Assembly (NCBI GenBank): GCA_018401375.1
Contig: JAGYKR010000015.1
Location: 1 to 51,449 of the forward strand
DNA length: 51,449 bases
Direction of reading: 5' to 3'
DNA from: Ilumatobacteraceae bacterium
GTDB lineage: Bacteria; Actinomycetota; Acidimicrobiia; Acidimicrobiales; Ilumatobacteraceae
Made by a program: the position numbers and the translations under genes. The notes beneath the pieces are model-generated. The model was not told the DNA's origin. It was given only the letters and a program-made list of their open reading frames with translations, and did no database searches. Of the stretch, positions 8,641 to 16,928 are shown piece after piece (position 1 is the first letter of the stretch; every line of letters starts with the position of its first letter).

Positions 8641-10416
8641 TCATATCAAGGCATCCACGGGGATTGCGAAGAGATCCTCGCTTGACGCGTGCACGGCTCC
8701 GGACAACCCTTCGGCGGCCGGCAGGATCTGCTCACCAAAAAAGCGTGCCGCAGTGATCTTGGCCGCACCAAAGGTGGTGGAGCCATCCACCTTGAGCGCA
8801 GCCTCAGCGAGCAACCCGGCACACACAGTGGTGCCGAGCAAACGTAGATACGGACTTGACGCGCTGAGCAATGTGGCGGGATCTGAGGTGGCGGTCTCGC
8901 CGAGGTGCGCGGTGGCTCGACGACAGGTGTCGGCAGCACTGCGCAGATTCGCGGCGAAGGTCACCATTGACGGATTCTCATGGAGTCGATCAGCGAGTGA
9001 CGCACAGCGATCCAACTCATCAAAGATCACCCCACCACCACGCATCGACAACTTGCGACCCACGAGGTCAGCGGCCTGGATCCCATTCGTGCCCTCATAG
9101 ATCGGCAAGATCCGGGCATCGCGATAATGCTGAGCGACACCGGTCTCTTCCACATACCCCATGCCGCCAAAGATCTGGACCGCCGCCGATGTGGTCTCTT
9201 GAGCCACATCGGTACAGAGCGACTTGGACAACGGGATATACAGGTCAGCGCGTTCGCGCCAGGCCCGTGCGGTGTCGGGATCGGTGGCCGCTTTGGCCTG
9301 ATCCAAACACGCCGCATTGGTATAGATCAGGGCGCGCATCGCGTCGATCCATGACCGCTGGAACATCAGCAGTCTTCGCACGTCAGGATGCTCCACGATC
9401 GGACTCTGCTCACCAGCCGGCGCGCCGATCGCTCGGCCTTGGCGCCGCTCAACGGCGTAGGCCACGGCATCTTGGTAGGCGCGTTCGGCGATTGCGAGAC
9501 CTTGGAGACCCACCGACAAGCGGGCGTTATTCATCATCGTGAACATGTTGCGCATGCCCTCGTTTTCTTCACCGACGAGCCAACCAATCGCGCCGGTGTT
9601 CTCCCCGTAGGCGAGCACGCAGGTGGGCGATCCATGGATGCCGAGTTTGTGTTCAATCGACACACAACTGATGTCATTGCGTTTGCCGAGGCTGCCGTCA
9701 GCGTTGACCAAGAACTTCGGGACCACAAACATCGAAATCCCCTTGGTCCCGGGGGGCGCACCGGGAGTGCGGGCCAACACAAGGTGCACGATCTGTTCGG
9801 TCATGTTGTGTTCGCCATAGGTGATCCAAATCTTCGTCCCCGAAATCTTCCAGGATCCATCACCCACCGGTTCAGCCTTCGCGCGCACTGCGCCCACATC
9901 AGAGCCGGCCTGAGGCTCCGACAGGTTCATCGTGGCCGCCCACTCGCCAGTCAACATTTTGGGGAGATACATCGCCTGTTGGTCAGGTGACCCGTGGGCT
10001 TCAAGTGCATCGATCGCCCCTTGGGTGAGGAGCGGGCACAACGCCATCCCCATGTTGGCGGAGTTCAGCATCTCTTGGACAGCGATCGCCGTAATCCACG
10101 GGAAGTCCGCCCCACCAAAGTGCGGGTCAAAGGGCATCGCCCCAAATCCTGTGGCCACATACTGCTGATACGCGGTGATGAACGATGGTGGCACGGTGAC
10201 CGAGCCGTCGTTATGCCATTGAGCCTTGATCTGATCCCCGTCACGATTGGTGGGGGCAATGACCTCGGCCATGAACCGGCCAACCTCTTCGATCACACCG
10301 ACCACAGTGTCCACATCCACATGGGAGTAGCGCTCGGTGGCGAGGATGCTCTGAAGGTCCGCAACGGTGGTCAGCGCGTGAGTGATGTCAGCAAGAGGTG
10401 GGCGATAGTCAGCCAT
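8641..10416 (-). CDS. Acyl-CoA dehydrogenase, DmdC-type long family
   Basis: This 591-aa flavoprotein oxidises acyl-CoA to enoyl-CoA. Length and motifs match the DmdC/FadE5-like long group: an N-terminal YRPPLADI segment, the acyl-CoA dehydrogenase N domain, the middle domain (MNLSEPQAGSDVG, KISGTKIWIT, MFVVPKF, SIEHKLGIHGSPTC), the FAD-binding C domain (MFTMMNNARLSVGLQG, QIFGGMGYVEETG) and an extra C-terminal domain of about 130 aa. DmdC itself acts on 3-methylthiopropionyl-CoA, but no other DMSP-demethylation gene is nearby, so the substrate is left open. ATG 10416 gives the family's usual N-terminus. The gene is divergent from the first plastocyanin-like gene. Confidence 0.9.
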   Translation of the reverse strand: MADYRPPLADITHALTTVADLQSILATERYSHVDVDTVVGVIEEVGRFMAEVIAPTNRDGDQIKAQWHNDGSVTVPPSFITAYQQYVATGFGAMPFDPHFGGADFPWITAIAVQEMLNSANMGMALCPLLTQGAIDALEAHGSPDQQAMYLPKMLTGEWAATMNLSEPQAGSDVGAVRAKAEPVGDGSWKISGTKIWITYGEHNMTEQIVHLVLARTPGAPPGTKGISMFVVPKFLVNADGSLGKRNDISCVSIEHKLGIHGSPTCVLAYGENTGAIGWLVGEENEGMRNMFTMMNNARLSVGLQGLAIAERAYQDAVAYAVERRQGRAIGAPAGEQSPIVEHPDVRRLLMFQRSWIDAMRALIYTNAACLDQAKAATDPDTARAWRERADLYIPLSKSLCTDVAQETTSAAVQIFGGMGYVEETGVAQHYRDARILPIYEGTNGIQAADLVGRKLSMRGGGVIFDELDRCASLADRLHENPSMVTFAANLRSAADTCRRATAHLGETATSDPATLLSASSPYLRLLGTTVCAGLLAEAALKVDGSTTFGAAKITAARFFGEQILPAAEGLSGAVHASSEDLFAIPVDALI

Positions 10417-10532
10417 GAGACCATTGTGCCAGAAGATGTTTTGACATCGAAGCAAATGCGCGAAAGTTGTGGGGTTTGTGAATCTGCCCGCAGGAATGGC
10501 CGGGGACAGGTTCGGCTTCTAGTTTCGCTACC

Positions 10533-10973
10533 GTGGCATCTTCATTGTTCTTTTCCCGTGACGGATTCAAGGCGGCGCGTCGGTTGGGGACCCTTGTGGC
10601 ACTCGGCGCAGCGGTGATCGCCTGCGGCGGTGACTCCGATGATGCTGCCCCCGCCGTGACCGAGGCGCCGGTTACTACACCGGCTCCGGCTGCGGCCCCG
10701 ACACCGGGATACGGCGCACCAGCGAGTACCGAAGCGGTTTCTGTCGCCGATCATGTGGTTGTGACTGAAGGCTTCTCGTTTTCACCAGCGAGCCTGACCA
10801 TCGCTGTGGGAGAGACAGTGGAGTTTCAGATCGGTGCTGGCCACAACCTTGTGTGGTCCTGCTCTGGCGATGCGTTGACCGGCACGGCTACACGGACCTT
10901 TGATGAGCCGGGGACCTACTCCTACTGCTGCACCAACCACGAGGGCATGTCGGGTCTCATCATCGTTGAGTGA
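10533..10973 (+). CDS. Plastocyanin-like cupredoxin lipoprotein
   Basis: The 146-aa product has a short signal peptide ending in a lipobox (VIA|C31GG), an Ala/Pro/Thr linker (about 35-65) and a cupredoxin domain (about 70-146). Type-1 copper ligands are visible: His104 (GAGHNL), Cys133 (SYCC), His136 (TNHEG) and Met139. It probably shuttles electrons outside the membrane. The start is GTG at 10533; no clear Shine-Dalgarno precedes it. The gene sits 55 bp upstream of a second copy of the same architecture. Confidence 0.85.
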   Translation: MASSLFFSRDGFKAARRLGTLVALGAAVIACGGDSDDAAPAVTEAPVTTPAPAAAPTPGYGAPASTEAVSVADHVVVTEGFSFSPASLTIAVGETVEFQIGAGHNLVWSCSGDALTGTATRTFDEPGTYSYCCTNHEGMSGLIIVE

Positions 10974-11028
10974 ACTCAAAAGTTAAGGGAACGATCTTGC
11001 GCTCGGGACCCAAGGCGAGGGGGAAACA

Positions 11029-11613
11029 ATGAAATCAGTTCCGATTCTTTTTGGGGTGTCCCTGCTAGCCCTCGTGGCATGTGGGGGAACGGCTTCTGAA
11101 ACCGCCGAACGTTCGGCCGGGGAAACTTCGGCCCCAGCCGTGTCCACGACCGTGGTACTGAGGCCAACGACCCTGGCGCCGACAGCGGTTTCAACCACAA
11201 CAACACGGGTACCGGCAGATTCCACGAGGACTGTTCTGTCCACGACAACGCCGACGCCTACTGCTGCTCCTGAGACAACGACCACGACAACGACGGTGGC
11301 GCCGGCCACGACCACAACGATGGTGGCGCCGGCCACAACCACGACGACCACCACAACTACTGCTCCGCCTTCGACGAGATTTCAGGTGGTTACGTCAGGA
11401 TTTTCCTTTTCCCCGTCAAATCTGACGATTGCTGTGGGTGACACCGTGGACTTTCAAATCGGCGGAGGACACAACCTTGCTTGGGGTTGCTCGGGCCAGA
11501 CTTTCAGTGGCACATACTCTCGGACGTTCACCACCGCAGGCTCTTACAGTTACTGCTGTACCTTCCACAGCGACGGGTACGGCGGCATGACCGGCGTGAT
11601 CATCGTCCAGTGA
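11029..11613 (+). CDS. Plastocyanin-like cupredoxin lipoprotein, Thr-rich linker
   Basis: The 194-aa protein is a paralogue of the preceding gene. It has a signal peptide with lipobox LVA|CGG, a longer linker almost wholly of T, A, P and V (about residues 35-125, with an internally duplicated VAPATTTT unit), then the cupredoxin domain. The copper ligands are GGHNL (His), SYCC (Cys), TFH (His) and a Met in GGMTG; the Cys-to-Met loop is three residues longer than in the neighbour, which may change redox potential. ATG 11029 is preceded by GAGGGGGAAACA. The linker is typical of surface-exposed, possibly glycosylated tethers. Confidence 0.85.
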   Translation: MKSVPILFGVSLLALVACGGTASETAERSAGETSAPAVSTTVVLRPTTLAPTAVSTTTTRVPADSTRTVLSTTTPTPTAAPETTTTTTTVAPATTTTMVAPATTTTTTTTTAPPSTRFQVVTSGFSFSPSNLTIAVGDTVDFQIGGGHNLAWGCSGQTFSGTYSRTFTTAGSYSYCCTFHSDGYGGMTGVIIVQ

Positions 11614-11675
11614 ATGGGGTGCCTGGACGGGCGGCGGTTTCGTTGCGCTGTGGCTGGGCGTGACACGCTGAGGTG

Positions 11676-12728
11676 ATGTCATCGAATGCTCAGTCCGACG
11701 AGGTCATCGGTTTTGATGTGGGGGTCATTGAGTCATGGCTGCCCGAGGCCGCCGGGGTCAAGCCACCGTTGAGATGGGAACGCCTTCCCGGAGGGCATTC
11801 GAATCTGACCTACTTGCTGACCGATGCCGAGGGGCGCGAACTCGTACTGCGACGGCCCCCGCAGGGACAGCTTCTCCCCAAAGCCCATGACATGTGGAGG
11901 GAGTACCGGATCATCGAAGGGCTCTGGCCCACCGCCGTCCCGGTGGCCGAACCGATTGCCTATGTGGACGATCGCTCCTTATGTGAGGTGCATTTTTATG
12001 CCATGGGCAAGGTGGAAGGCCGGGCCCTCTACACCGGAGACGAAGTGGCCGCATGGCTACCCGAGTCGGCGCGCCGCCGGGTAGCGGAAAGCTTCATCGA
12101 CACCCTCGCCGCTTTACATTCGCTTGACCCGGCTGCGCTCGGCCTGGCAGATCTCGGCCGACCTGACGCATACGTAGCACGCCAACTCACCACTTGGTAC
12201 GGCTCGTGGACAGCTTCCATCGAAGGAGCTCGCCACGATGACCCGCGCACCCATGAGCTCTACGAACTCCTGACGGCGCGCATCCCTGAGCAGGGACCGG
12301 GCCGAGTGGTGCACGGAGATTTTGGTCCACACAACTGTTTGTTCTCTGCTGAAGGTGAACTGACCGCGGTGCTCGACTGGGAGATCGCGACCCTCGGGGA
12401 CCCACTTGCCGACATGGCGTACTCGATTAACGCTTGGGCGGAAGCCACCGATGCGATGGCCCCTGGTGTGGACCCACCCACACTGCTGCCTGGCTTTCCG
12501 GCGCGATCCGATCTCATTACTCGGTATGCGGAGGCCACTGGAGCAGACCTCACGCAGTTGAGCTACTACCGCTGTTACAACTGGTTTAAGACCGCTTGCA
12601 TCTTGCACGGGGTCTATGCCAGATATCTGGAGGGCAAGAAGAGTTCCGAGGGTGTGGATCTCGATCTGTTGAAGATGCGGATGCAGATCTCTCTGGATAA
12701 CTCTGCGGAGTTAGCCGCCAATCTCTGA
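11676..12728 (+). CDS. APH/ACAD10-type phosphotransferase family protein
   Basis: The 350-aa kinase-like protein of the aminoglycoside phosphotransferase (APH) fold shows an N-lobe (LPGGHSNLTYLL, LVLRRPP), the catalytic loop HGDFGPHNCLF and the Mg-binding VLDWE followed by GDPLADMAY. These are the marks of the group that includes the N-terminal domain of ACAD10/11. In bacteria such proteins often sit near acyl-CoA dehydrogenases and may phosphorylate hydroxyacyl compounds; drug resistance is unlikely. ATG 11676 is used, with GTG 11673 directly before it. The substrate is unknown. Confidence 0.85.
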   Translation: MSSNAQSDEVIGFDVGVIESWLPEAAGVKPPLRWERLPGGHSNLTYLLTDAEGRELVLRRPPQGQLLPKAHDMWREYRIIEGLWPTAVPVAEPIAYVDDRSLCEVHFYAMGKVEGRALYTGDEVAAWLPESARRRVAESFIDTLAALHSLDPAALGLADLGRPDAYVARQLTTWYGSWTASIEGARHDDPRTHELYELLTARIPEQGPGRVVHGDFGPHNCLFSAEGELTAVLDWEIATLGDPLADMAYSINAWAEATDAMAPGVDPPTLLPGFPARSDLITRYAEATGADLTQLSYYRCYNWFKTACILHGVYARYLEGKKSSEGVDLDLLKMRMQISLDNSAELAANL

Positions 12729-12766
12729 CGCGTTGAGGCAGACCTGATCGCTCGACTGTGAGAACT

Positions 12767-14062
12767 TCATTCGATGAAGACCGTTGTAGCCCACTCAGGA
12801 GTTGAGGGTCGTGAAACAACGGTGCTCGCCCCAATGATGCCGATGATGATCTGGGTGCCGGCGGGCGGACGCTGAGGCCACGGGGTGTAGCCATCGGTGA
12901 GCACCACGATGGTGTTGGGGCGTGGTCTCAGCTGAGTGGCCGCAGTGATGCCAACGCACATGTCGGTCCCACCGCGCCCCATCACGCGCACCTGCCGGGC
13001 ATCGGTCACGGTCGCGGTCTGGCCGACCTGAGTATCCACTGTGAGAACGGTGACGCAGTCATCGGCCACGCTGGCAGATCGCAAGATGCCTTGGACCTCG
13101 CTCAGCGCACTGGCGATATCGCCGTCACCCATTGAGCCAGATGTGTCCACCACGACGGCCACAGTTGGAGTGTGTCGGATCATCCCGGGAAAGCGGATGC
13201 CATCCACAGACTGGCCGCGCCGGCTGAAGCGTCGATAGGAATAATCGGTGGTGCCTGCTGCAGTGGCCACTGCATGGCGAATCATTCCGTCGAGCACTCT
13301 GCGCCAATCCACTTTGGGTTCACAGATCGCCATCGCCCATTCCACGAGTCCGCCGGGAAGATTCCCGTGCTGGCGGTGATGCTTGAGCGCCTCACGGGCC
13401 ACTTGGTCACGCAGCAGCCGAGCCTCCACGCCAGAGACTCCAAGGTGTTCCTCTGACTCAGAAGGAAGTTCACCATCAAGAGGTTCCCCTCCCGAACCCG
13501 ACCCGCAGTGAGGGTCATCGGTTTGTGAGGATTCAGATGATCCGGAATACTCCGGGGCGAGAAGCTGGGAGTAGTAGTACTCCGCAACATTGTCGTCGGG
13601 TAGTCCGAGACGGCTGGGTGAAATGCATTCTTTGGGGTTGAGGTCAAGCCCATCGGCGATCAAATCGTCGTTGATCTCAGCGTCTGCGGCGATGTTCCAT
13701 CGTTGGTGGTCTTCAGAGGGGTGAGCGATCACCACCTTGGAACGTTCGCTGTGGTCGCGGAGCAGATGATTGATCTCGTGGATCAAGATTGCTGCGAACC
13801 GAGACACGCTCAGGGAGTTGGCGAATTCGGGATTGATATAAATCCGCCAGTGCTTGTCTACGGCGAAGGTAGGAGTGATCGTCGATTCAATGATCGGACA
13901 TCTATACAGAATTGATGCGTAGTAGGGCCGGTGATGAGCCACCCACAAACGCGCCGCTTGGAGCAGCATCGGGTCGAGGCACGGCGGAACCGTAGGTACT
14001 CCCGATGGCTTTTTGGAGGATGGAGAGGACCGGGCCTGCGGCTTTTTGGCAACCGGGCTCAT
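12767..14062 (-). CDS. DUF2201-type metallopeptidase with vWA domain
   Basis: The 431-aa protein has a Lys/Ser/Pro-rich start, a putative zinc metallopeptidase domain with HEINH at residues 95-99 and a downstream acidic helix (AADAEINDDL, 125-134), an acidic Ser/Gly-rich linker (170-210), and a C-terminal von Willebrand A-like domain with MIDAS motif DTSGS (306-310) and a distal GGTDM. This matches COG3864/DUF2201 proteins, which are usually paired with a MoxR ATPase. Its ATG overlaps the moxR stop by 4 bp, so it is the third gene of a tightly coupled operon. Proposed role: a peptidase or metal-dependent adaptor remodelled by the AAA+ partner; its target is unknown. Confidence 0.88.
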   Translation of the reverse strand: MSPVAKKPQARSSPSSKKPSGVPTVPPCLDPMLLQAARLWVAHHRPYYASILYRCPIIESTITPTFAVDKHWRIYINPEFANSLSVSRFAAILIHEINHLLRDHSERSKVVIAHPSEDHQRWNIAADAEINDDLIADGLDLNPKECISPSRLGLPDDNVAEYYYSQLLAPEYSGSSESSQTDDPHCGSGSGGEPLDGELPSESEEHLGVSGVEARLLRDQVAREALKHHRQHGNLPGGLVEWAMAICEPKVDWRRVLDGMIRHAVATAAGTTDYSYRRFSRRGQSVDGIRFPGMIRHTPTVAVVVDTSGSMGDGDIASALSEVQGILRSASVADDCVTVLTVDTQVGQTATVTDARQVRVMGRGGTDMCVGITAATQLRPRPNTIVVLTDGYTPWPQRPPAGTQIIIGIIGASTVVSRPSTPEWATTVFIE

Positions 14063-15183
14063 GTTGCCCGCCGGGCACGAGGATTCCTTGACGAGGCTAA
14101 AAGACCCGCTGCGACTAACAGCTCACCGAAGATGCTTAACGAGTCCGGGGCTTCTGCCTGATCTGGACGTAAGGGAACGAGGGCTCGCAGCCCAACAGCA
14201 GCGATGTCGAGCTGGCCGGACTCAGCGACCTTAACGAACACTTTCATCGCCGCTGTCCACCTCGATGGGGTGAGATCGTTGCGAACCGCAGTGACCACGG
14301 AAGCGATCACGGCATGGATCTGGTCATTGCGCTTGGGCTTTACGTAACTCGACGGCTTGGCAAGTAGAGCCTCTGGATCGGGGAGATCGAGGTCTCGTTG
14401 GAAGCGGAGGAACTCCACTGCTGCCCCTTCGCCGACGAGACCGGCCACGAGGCCCATCGACGTGTCGTCGCTAATGCCGGTGCCATCTGCCGCAGCGAGA
14501 ACTCGGATCACCGCCTCCCAACTGCGCGGCGAGGGCCACGCCATCCCTGCGCTGTGCTGATCCTTGGGGCGTTGATGAACAACACCTGGTCGGGCGGACA
14601 AAAAGCCCGAGACGGTAGCTGCATGATGAGGCAGACGGCGTTCCCAGTCCGGATCGATAAGTAATGAGGCAGCCTCAGGCCAGTGCCCCATCAGACCTGC
14701 AGACACCACCTTCGGATCAAGGTCCCAGGTGAGATGCAAGAAGCGGTTGGCCAAAGGGGCACTCAAGTCCCAGCCACCGGCCGCTACATCAGCGGAGTTT
14801 GCAGCAGCGACCATGCGGACCCCGCGACCGAGCGGTAAATCCCCGACCACTCGTTCATGAATGACCCGCAGCAGCGCCTTTTGTGTGGAAGGTGCGGCGG
14901 TGGAGATCTCATCAAAAAAGCAGATTCCCTCCGGCAATCCGGCAAGCCGACGAGCCCAATCCGGTGGAGCGAACAACACTTCGCCAGCAATCACCACAGG
15001 CAGGCCTGCGAAGTCACTCGGTTCACGCAAGGAGGCGAGCACGGTCTCAATCGGCCATCCGAGAGCGGTGCTCATGGAATTAATCGCCGAGGTTTTGCCG
15101 GTGCCGGGCTCACCCCATAGCAGCACGGGAACATCGGCCATAAGGGCGATCTGCAGGGCGTGAAGAGCATCTGTCTGTTTCAT
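14059..15183 (-). CDS. MoxR-family AAA+ ATPase
   Basis: The 374-aa ATPase has Walker A GEPGTGKT at 24-31, a Walker B ICFFDEIS near 110, sensor-1 VAAANS and an LANRF arginine-finger region. MoxR ATPases act as chaperone-like remodelers that load or activate vWA-domain partners, and the partner is encoded immediately downstream with a 4-bp overlap. The gene's ATG also overlaps the stop of the upstream gene by 4 bp. The last 100 residues are helical and specific to this subgroup. Confidence 0.92.
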   Translation of the reverse strand: MKQTDALHALQIALMADVPVLLWGEPGTGKTSAINSMSTALGWPIETVLASLREPSDFAGLPVVIAGEVLFAPPDWARRLAGLPEGICFFDEISTAAPSTQKALLRVIHERVVGDLPLGRGVRMVAAANSADVAAGGWDLSAPLANRFLHLTWDLDPKVVSAGLMGHWPEAASLLIDPDWERRLPHHAATVSGFLSARPGVVHQRPKDQHSAGMAWPSPRSWEAVIRVLAAADGTGISDDTSMGLVAGLVGEGAAVEFLRFQRDLDLPDPEALLAKPSSYVKPKRNDQIHAVIASVVTAVRNDLTPSRWTAAMKVFVKVAESGQLDIAAVGLRALVPLRPDQAEAPDSLSIFGELLVAAGLLASSRNPRARRAT

Positions 15184-16499
15184 TGGGTTGCCTCCTGGTT
15201 GGGGGAAATGGGTAACGGAAGTGGGTAGTTCTGGGTAATGGACAGGTTGATTTCGGCCTCGATGCGGACAACACGGGACCGATCACGTTTCAAATCCTGG
15301 AGAACCTGAACGGGAGTGAATATCGAGGCCGCAGCGATGGACCGGATCTGACGAATGGGATCGCAGGACGCTCGCACCATGAGATCGGGCAGGTGGGATC
15401 CTCTGCTCGCCGCCGCCGCTCGCACCACCGCTATGGAATGACCGAATGCCGTGCGGAAAGTGGCGTCGGTGCCCTGCTCTCTGCGCATGACATTCGCGGC
15501 TTCTTGGGGGGTGTGGAGGGATTGCAAGATGGCCGCAGCACCGGAGGAGTCCCCGTATTCAGCGAGGCTGGCTCCGGCTTGATCACCTACGCCGAAGTCA
15601 GCGAGGTCAGGCTCAAGGTGTTCTCGGACCCGGTAGCCGTAGTGGCCGATGGTGTCCAGAGTACGGCGATGGCTGACCCCGTTAGTTCGGAGGAGATCAA
15701 TGACGCCGGGGTGCACATATCCGCCATCGCGACGCCAGACAGCGAAGGGTTCGTTGCAGACGTGGAGGTCAAGCCGATGTCGTCCGACCCGAAATGAATC
15801 GAGGGGGCCCGCACCCTCATGAATGTCGAGTGGACGCTGGGTGAAAGTGTGACGACGCACCGCTTCGGCACAAGAAATACCAGCGACCTGCCATGCGGCG
15901 CGTTGGGCAGGACGGGGGAAATGGGTAGCCCACTCGGCCTCGGCGAACGAGGCACCGCTGTCCAACATGTCAGCAAATTTTTGGAACCGAGTGGAGGATT
16001 GGAGCAACACGCAACGAGACAGGTGCTCAGGGCTGTCGAGATCGTTTGCGATCAGGTGTTCCACCACCGGAGCGAGTTCGGGTTTGATCACCTTGAGCAG
16101 CAGGCTCCAGTCCTCGGTGCGTTGCGAAGGAGGTATCTGGACCATTTCGCGAGTCAGGTCATCACGTGACGGCGGTTGTGGCCCAGAGGATTTTCCCGAC
16201 GCAGGAGTTGGGGAGGGGAGCTGCTTTTTTAGAATCTCGCAGAGTTCTGCGGGGGTGCCTCCCAATGCGGCGAAGCGGGCGAAATCACTGGAATCTCCCC
16301 CTCGATCACGGAGAAACTCCGCCTGTTCTGCAGTCGCGTTGAGACGGATGTGGCTGGTTGCGGCGTAGGGCCCGAATCCGGCCAATTCCCAGATCACGCG
16401 CTCACAATCACTGATTTCGTATTCGTTAAATAGGCGGTCAGCGAGAGGGATGACGCCAGCGGTTTCGGTGGTGAAGTAGGTGAAGCGACGTGATGACAT
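15180..16499 (-). CDS. Uncharacterised protein with C-terminal LRV/HEAT-like repeats
   Basis: I do not recognise a named family for this 439-aa protein. ATG 16499 is chosen because GAGAGGAACCC lies just before it. The C-terminal third (about 330-420) repeats a pattern of two short helices with 'D/R...VR..AA' and 'P...L..L..D' signatures (VVRAAAASRGSHLPDLMVRA, QIRSIAAASIFTPVQVLQDL, VVRIEAEINLSI). This is like leucine-rich variant (LRV) or HEAT repeats, which bind proteins or nucleic acid. The middle is helical and His/Arg-rich. As first gene of the operon with MoxR and the peptidase-vWA protein, it is probably the substrate-recognition or effector subunit. Confidence 0.75.
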   Translation of the reverse strand: MSSRRFTYFTTETAGVIPLADRLFNEYEISDCERVIWELAGFGPYAATSHIRLNATAEQAEFLRDRGGDSSDFARFAALGGTPAELCEILKKQLPSPTPASGKSSGPQPPSRDDLTREMVQIPPSQRTEDWSLLLKVIKPELAPVVEHLIANDLDSPEHLSRCVLLQSSTRFQKFADMLDSGASFAEAEWATHFPRPAQRAAWQVAGISCAEAVRRHTFTQRPLDIHEGAGPLDSFRVGRHRLDLHVCNEPFAVWRRDGGYVHPGVIDLLRTNGVSHRRTLDTIGHYGYRVREHLEPDLADFGVGDQAGASLAEYGDSSGAAAILQSLHTPQEAANVMRREQGTDATFRTAFGHSIAVVRAAAASRGSHLPDLMVRASCDPIRQIRSIAAASIFTPVQVLQDLKRDRSRVVRIEAEINLSITQNYPLPLPISPNQEATQ

Positions 16500-16617
16500 G
16501 GGTTCCTCTCGGTCACGGGTGGGGCGACACATCGTGAGTATCGCTAGGGGGTGTTGCAGTGATCTGGGGCGGTCCGGAGGAATGCATCGGGGGAGGCATC
16601 CGATCGGTGGTAGTGAT

Positions 16618-16650
16618 CCAACGCACAAACTGCGGCCAGGTGTGCGTTGG
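16618..16650. promoter_or_regulatory. Perfect 10-bp inverted repeat (operator or mRNA hairpin)
   Basis: The arms CCAACGCACA (16618-16627) and TGTGCGTTGG (16641-16650) are perfect complements around a 13-nt centre. The repeat ends 6 bp before the 12-codon mini-ORF. It could be an operator for a dimeric regulator of either divergent transcript, or an RNA hairpin in the leader of the plus-strand transcript. No T-run follows, so it is not a simple terminator. Confidence 0.6.
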
Positions 16651-16656
16651 GTTCGT

Positions 16657-16695
16657 ATGACGAAAAAAGAAATCACTCGCAGGAGAACAACGTGA
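16657..16695 (+). CDS. Possible 12-aa leader peptide
   Basis: The ATG at 16657 opens MTKKEITRRRTT and stops at TGA 16693-16695. That TGA shares its A with the ATG of the next small ORF (TGATG), and the AGGAG that serves the next start lies inside this ORF. The peptide is strongly basic. No Shine-Dalgarno is obvious for its own start, so it may be chance. Confidence 0.3.
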   Translation: MTKKEITRRRTT

Positions 16696-16820
16696 TGCAG
16701 ATGGATCCGGAGCAGGTTGAGCAAGGACTCGCACAGCTCTTTAACGGATGCCCACGCACAGTTGTGCCGTGGCAATCTGCGCATCGTGACAAGGTCATCA
16801 CCGAGCGGTGGCTGCGCTGA
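16695..16820 (+). CDS. Small 41-aa hypothetical protein
   Basis: ATG 16695 (or GTG 16692 out of frame, ignored) follows a good AGGAGAACAACG ribosome-binding site. The product has an acidic N-terminal half (MDPEQVEQGLAQLF), a central Cys-Pro, and a basic end (HRDKVITERWLR). I do not recognise it. The frame is short, but the strong ribosome-binding site and coupling to the mini-ORF before it favour translation. It precedes the NERD-helicase start by 108 bp and may share its transcript. Confidence 0.45.
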   Translation: MQMDPEQVEQGLAQLFNGCPRTVVPWQSAHRDKVITERWLR

Positions 16821-16928
16821 TCACGAGATCGCCTTTGCCTGTCGAGTAGCGAGAGTGAGCGCGACCTGAGCGCGAACTGAGTGAGACTCCCAAACTGAGC
16901 CCTCACACCCGTCTGCGATACTTGGGTA

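Larger units (their letters stand above)
16500..16928. promoter_or_regulatory. Divergent regulatory region with hairpin and mini-ORFs
   Basis: This 429-bp spacer separates the MoxR operon (minus) from the NERD-helicase gene (plus). It contains a perfect 10-bp inverted repeat (16618-16650) and a coupled pair of very short ORFs (16657-16820), annotated separately. Promoters for both directions must lie here, but I cannot place -10/-35 boxes with confidence. Confidence 0.5.

Noticed and set aside
8641-10416. DMSP demethylation pathway from the DmdC-like gene
   Set aside because: No DmdA, DmdB or DmdD-like gene is nearby, and the DmdC family is broader than that pathway.
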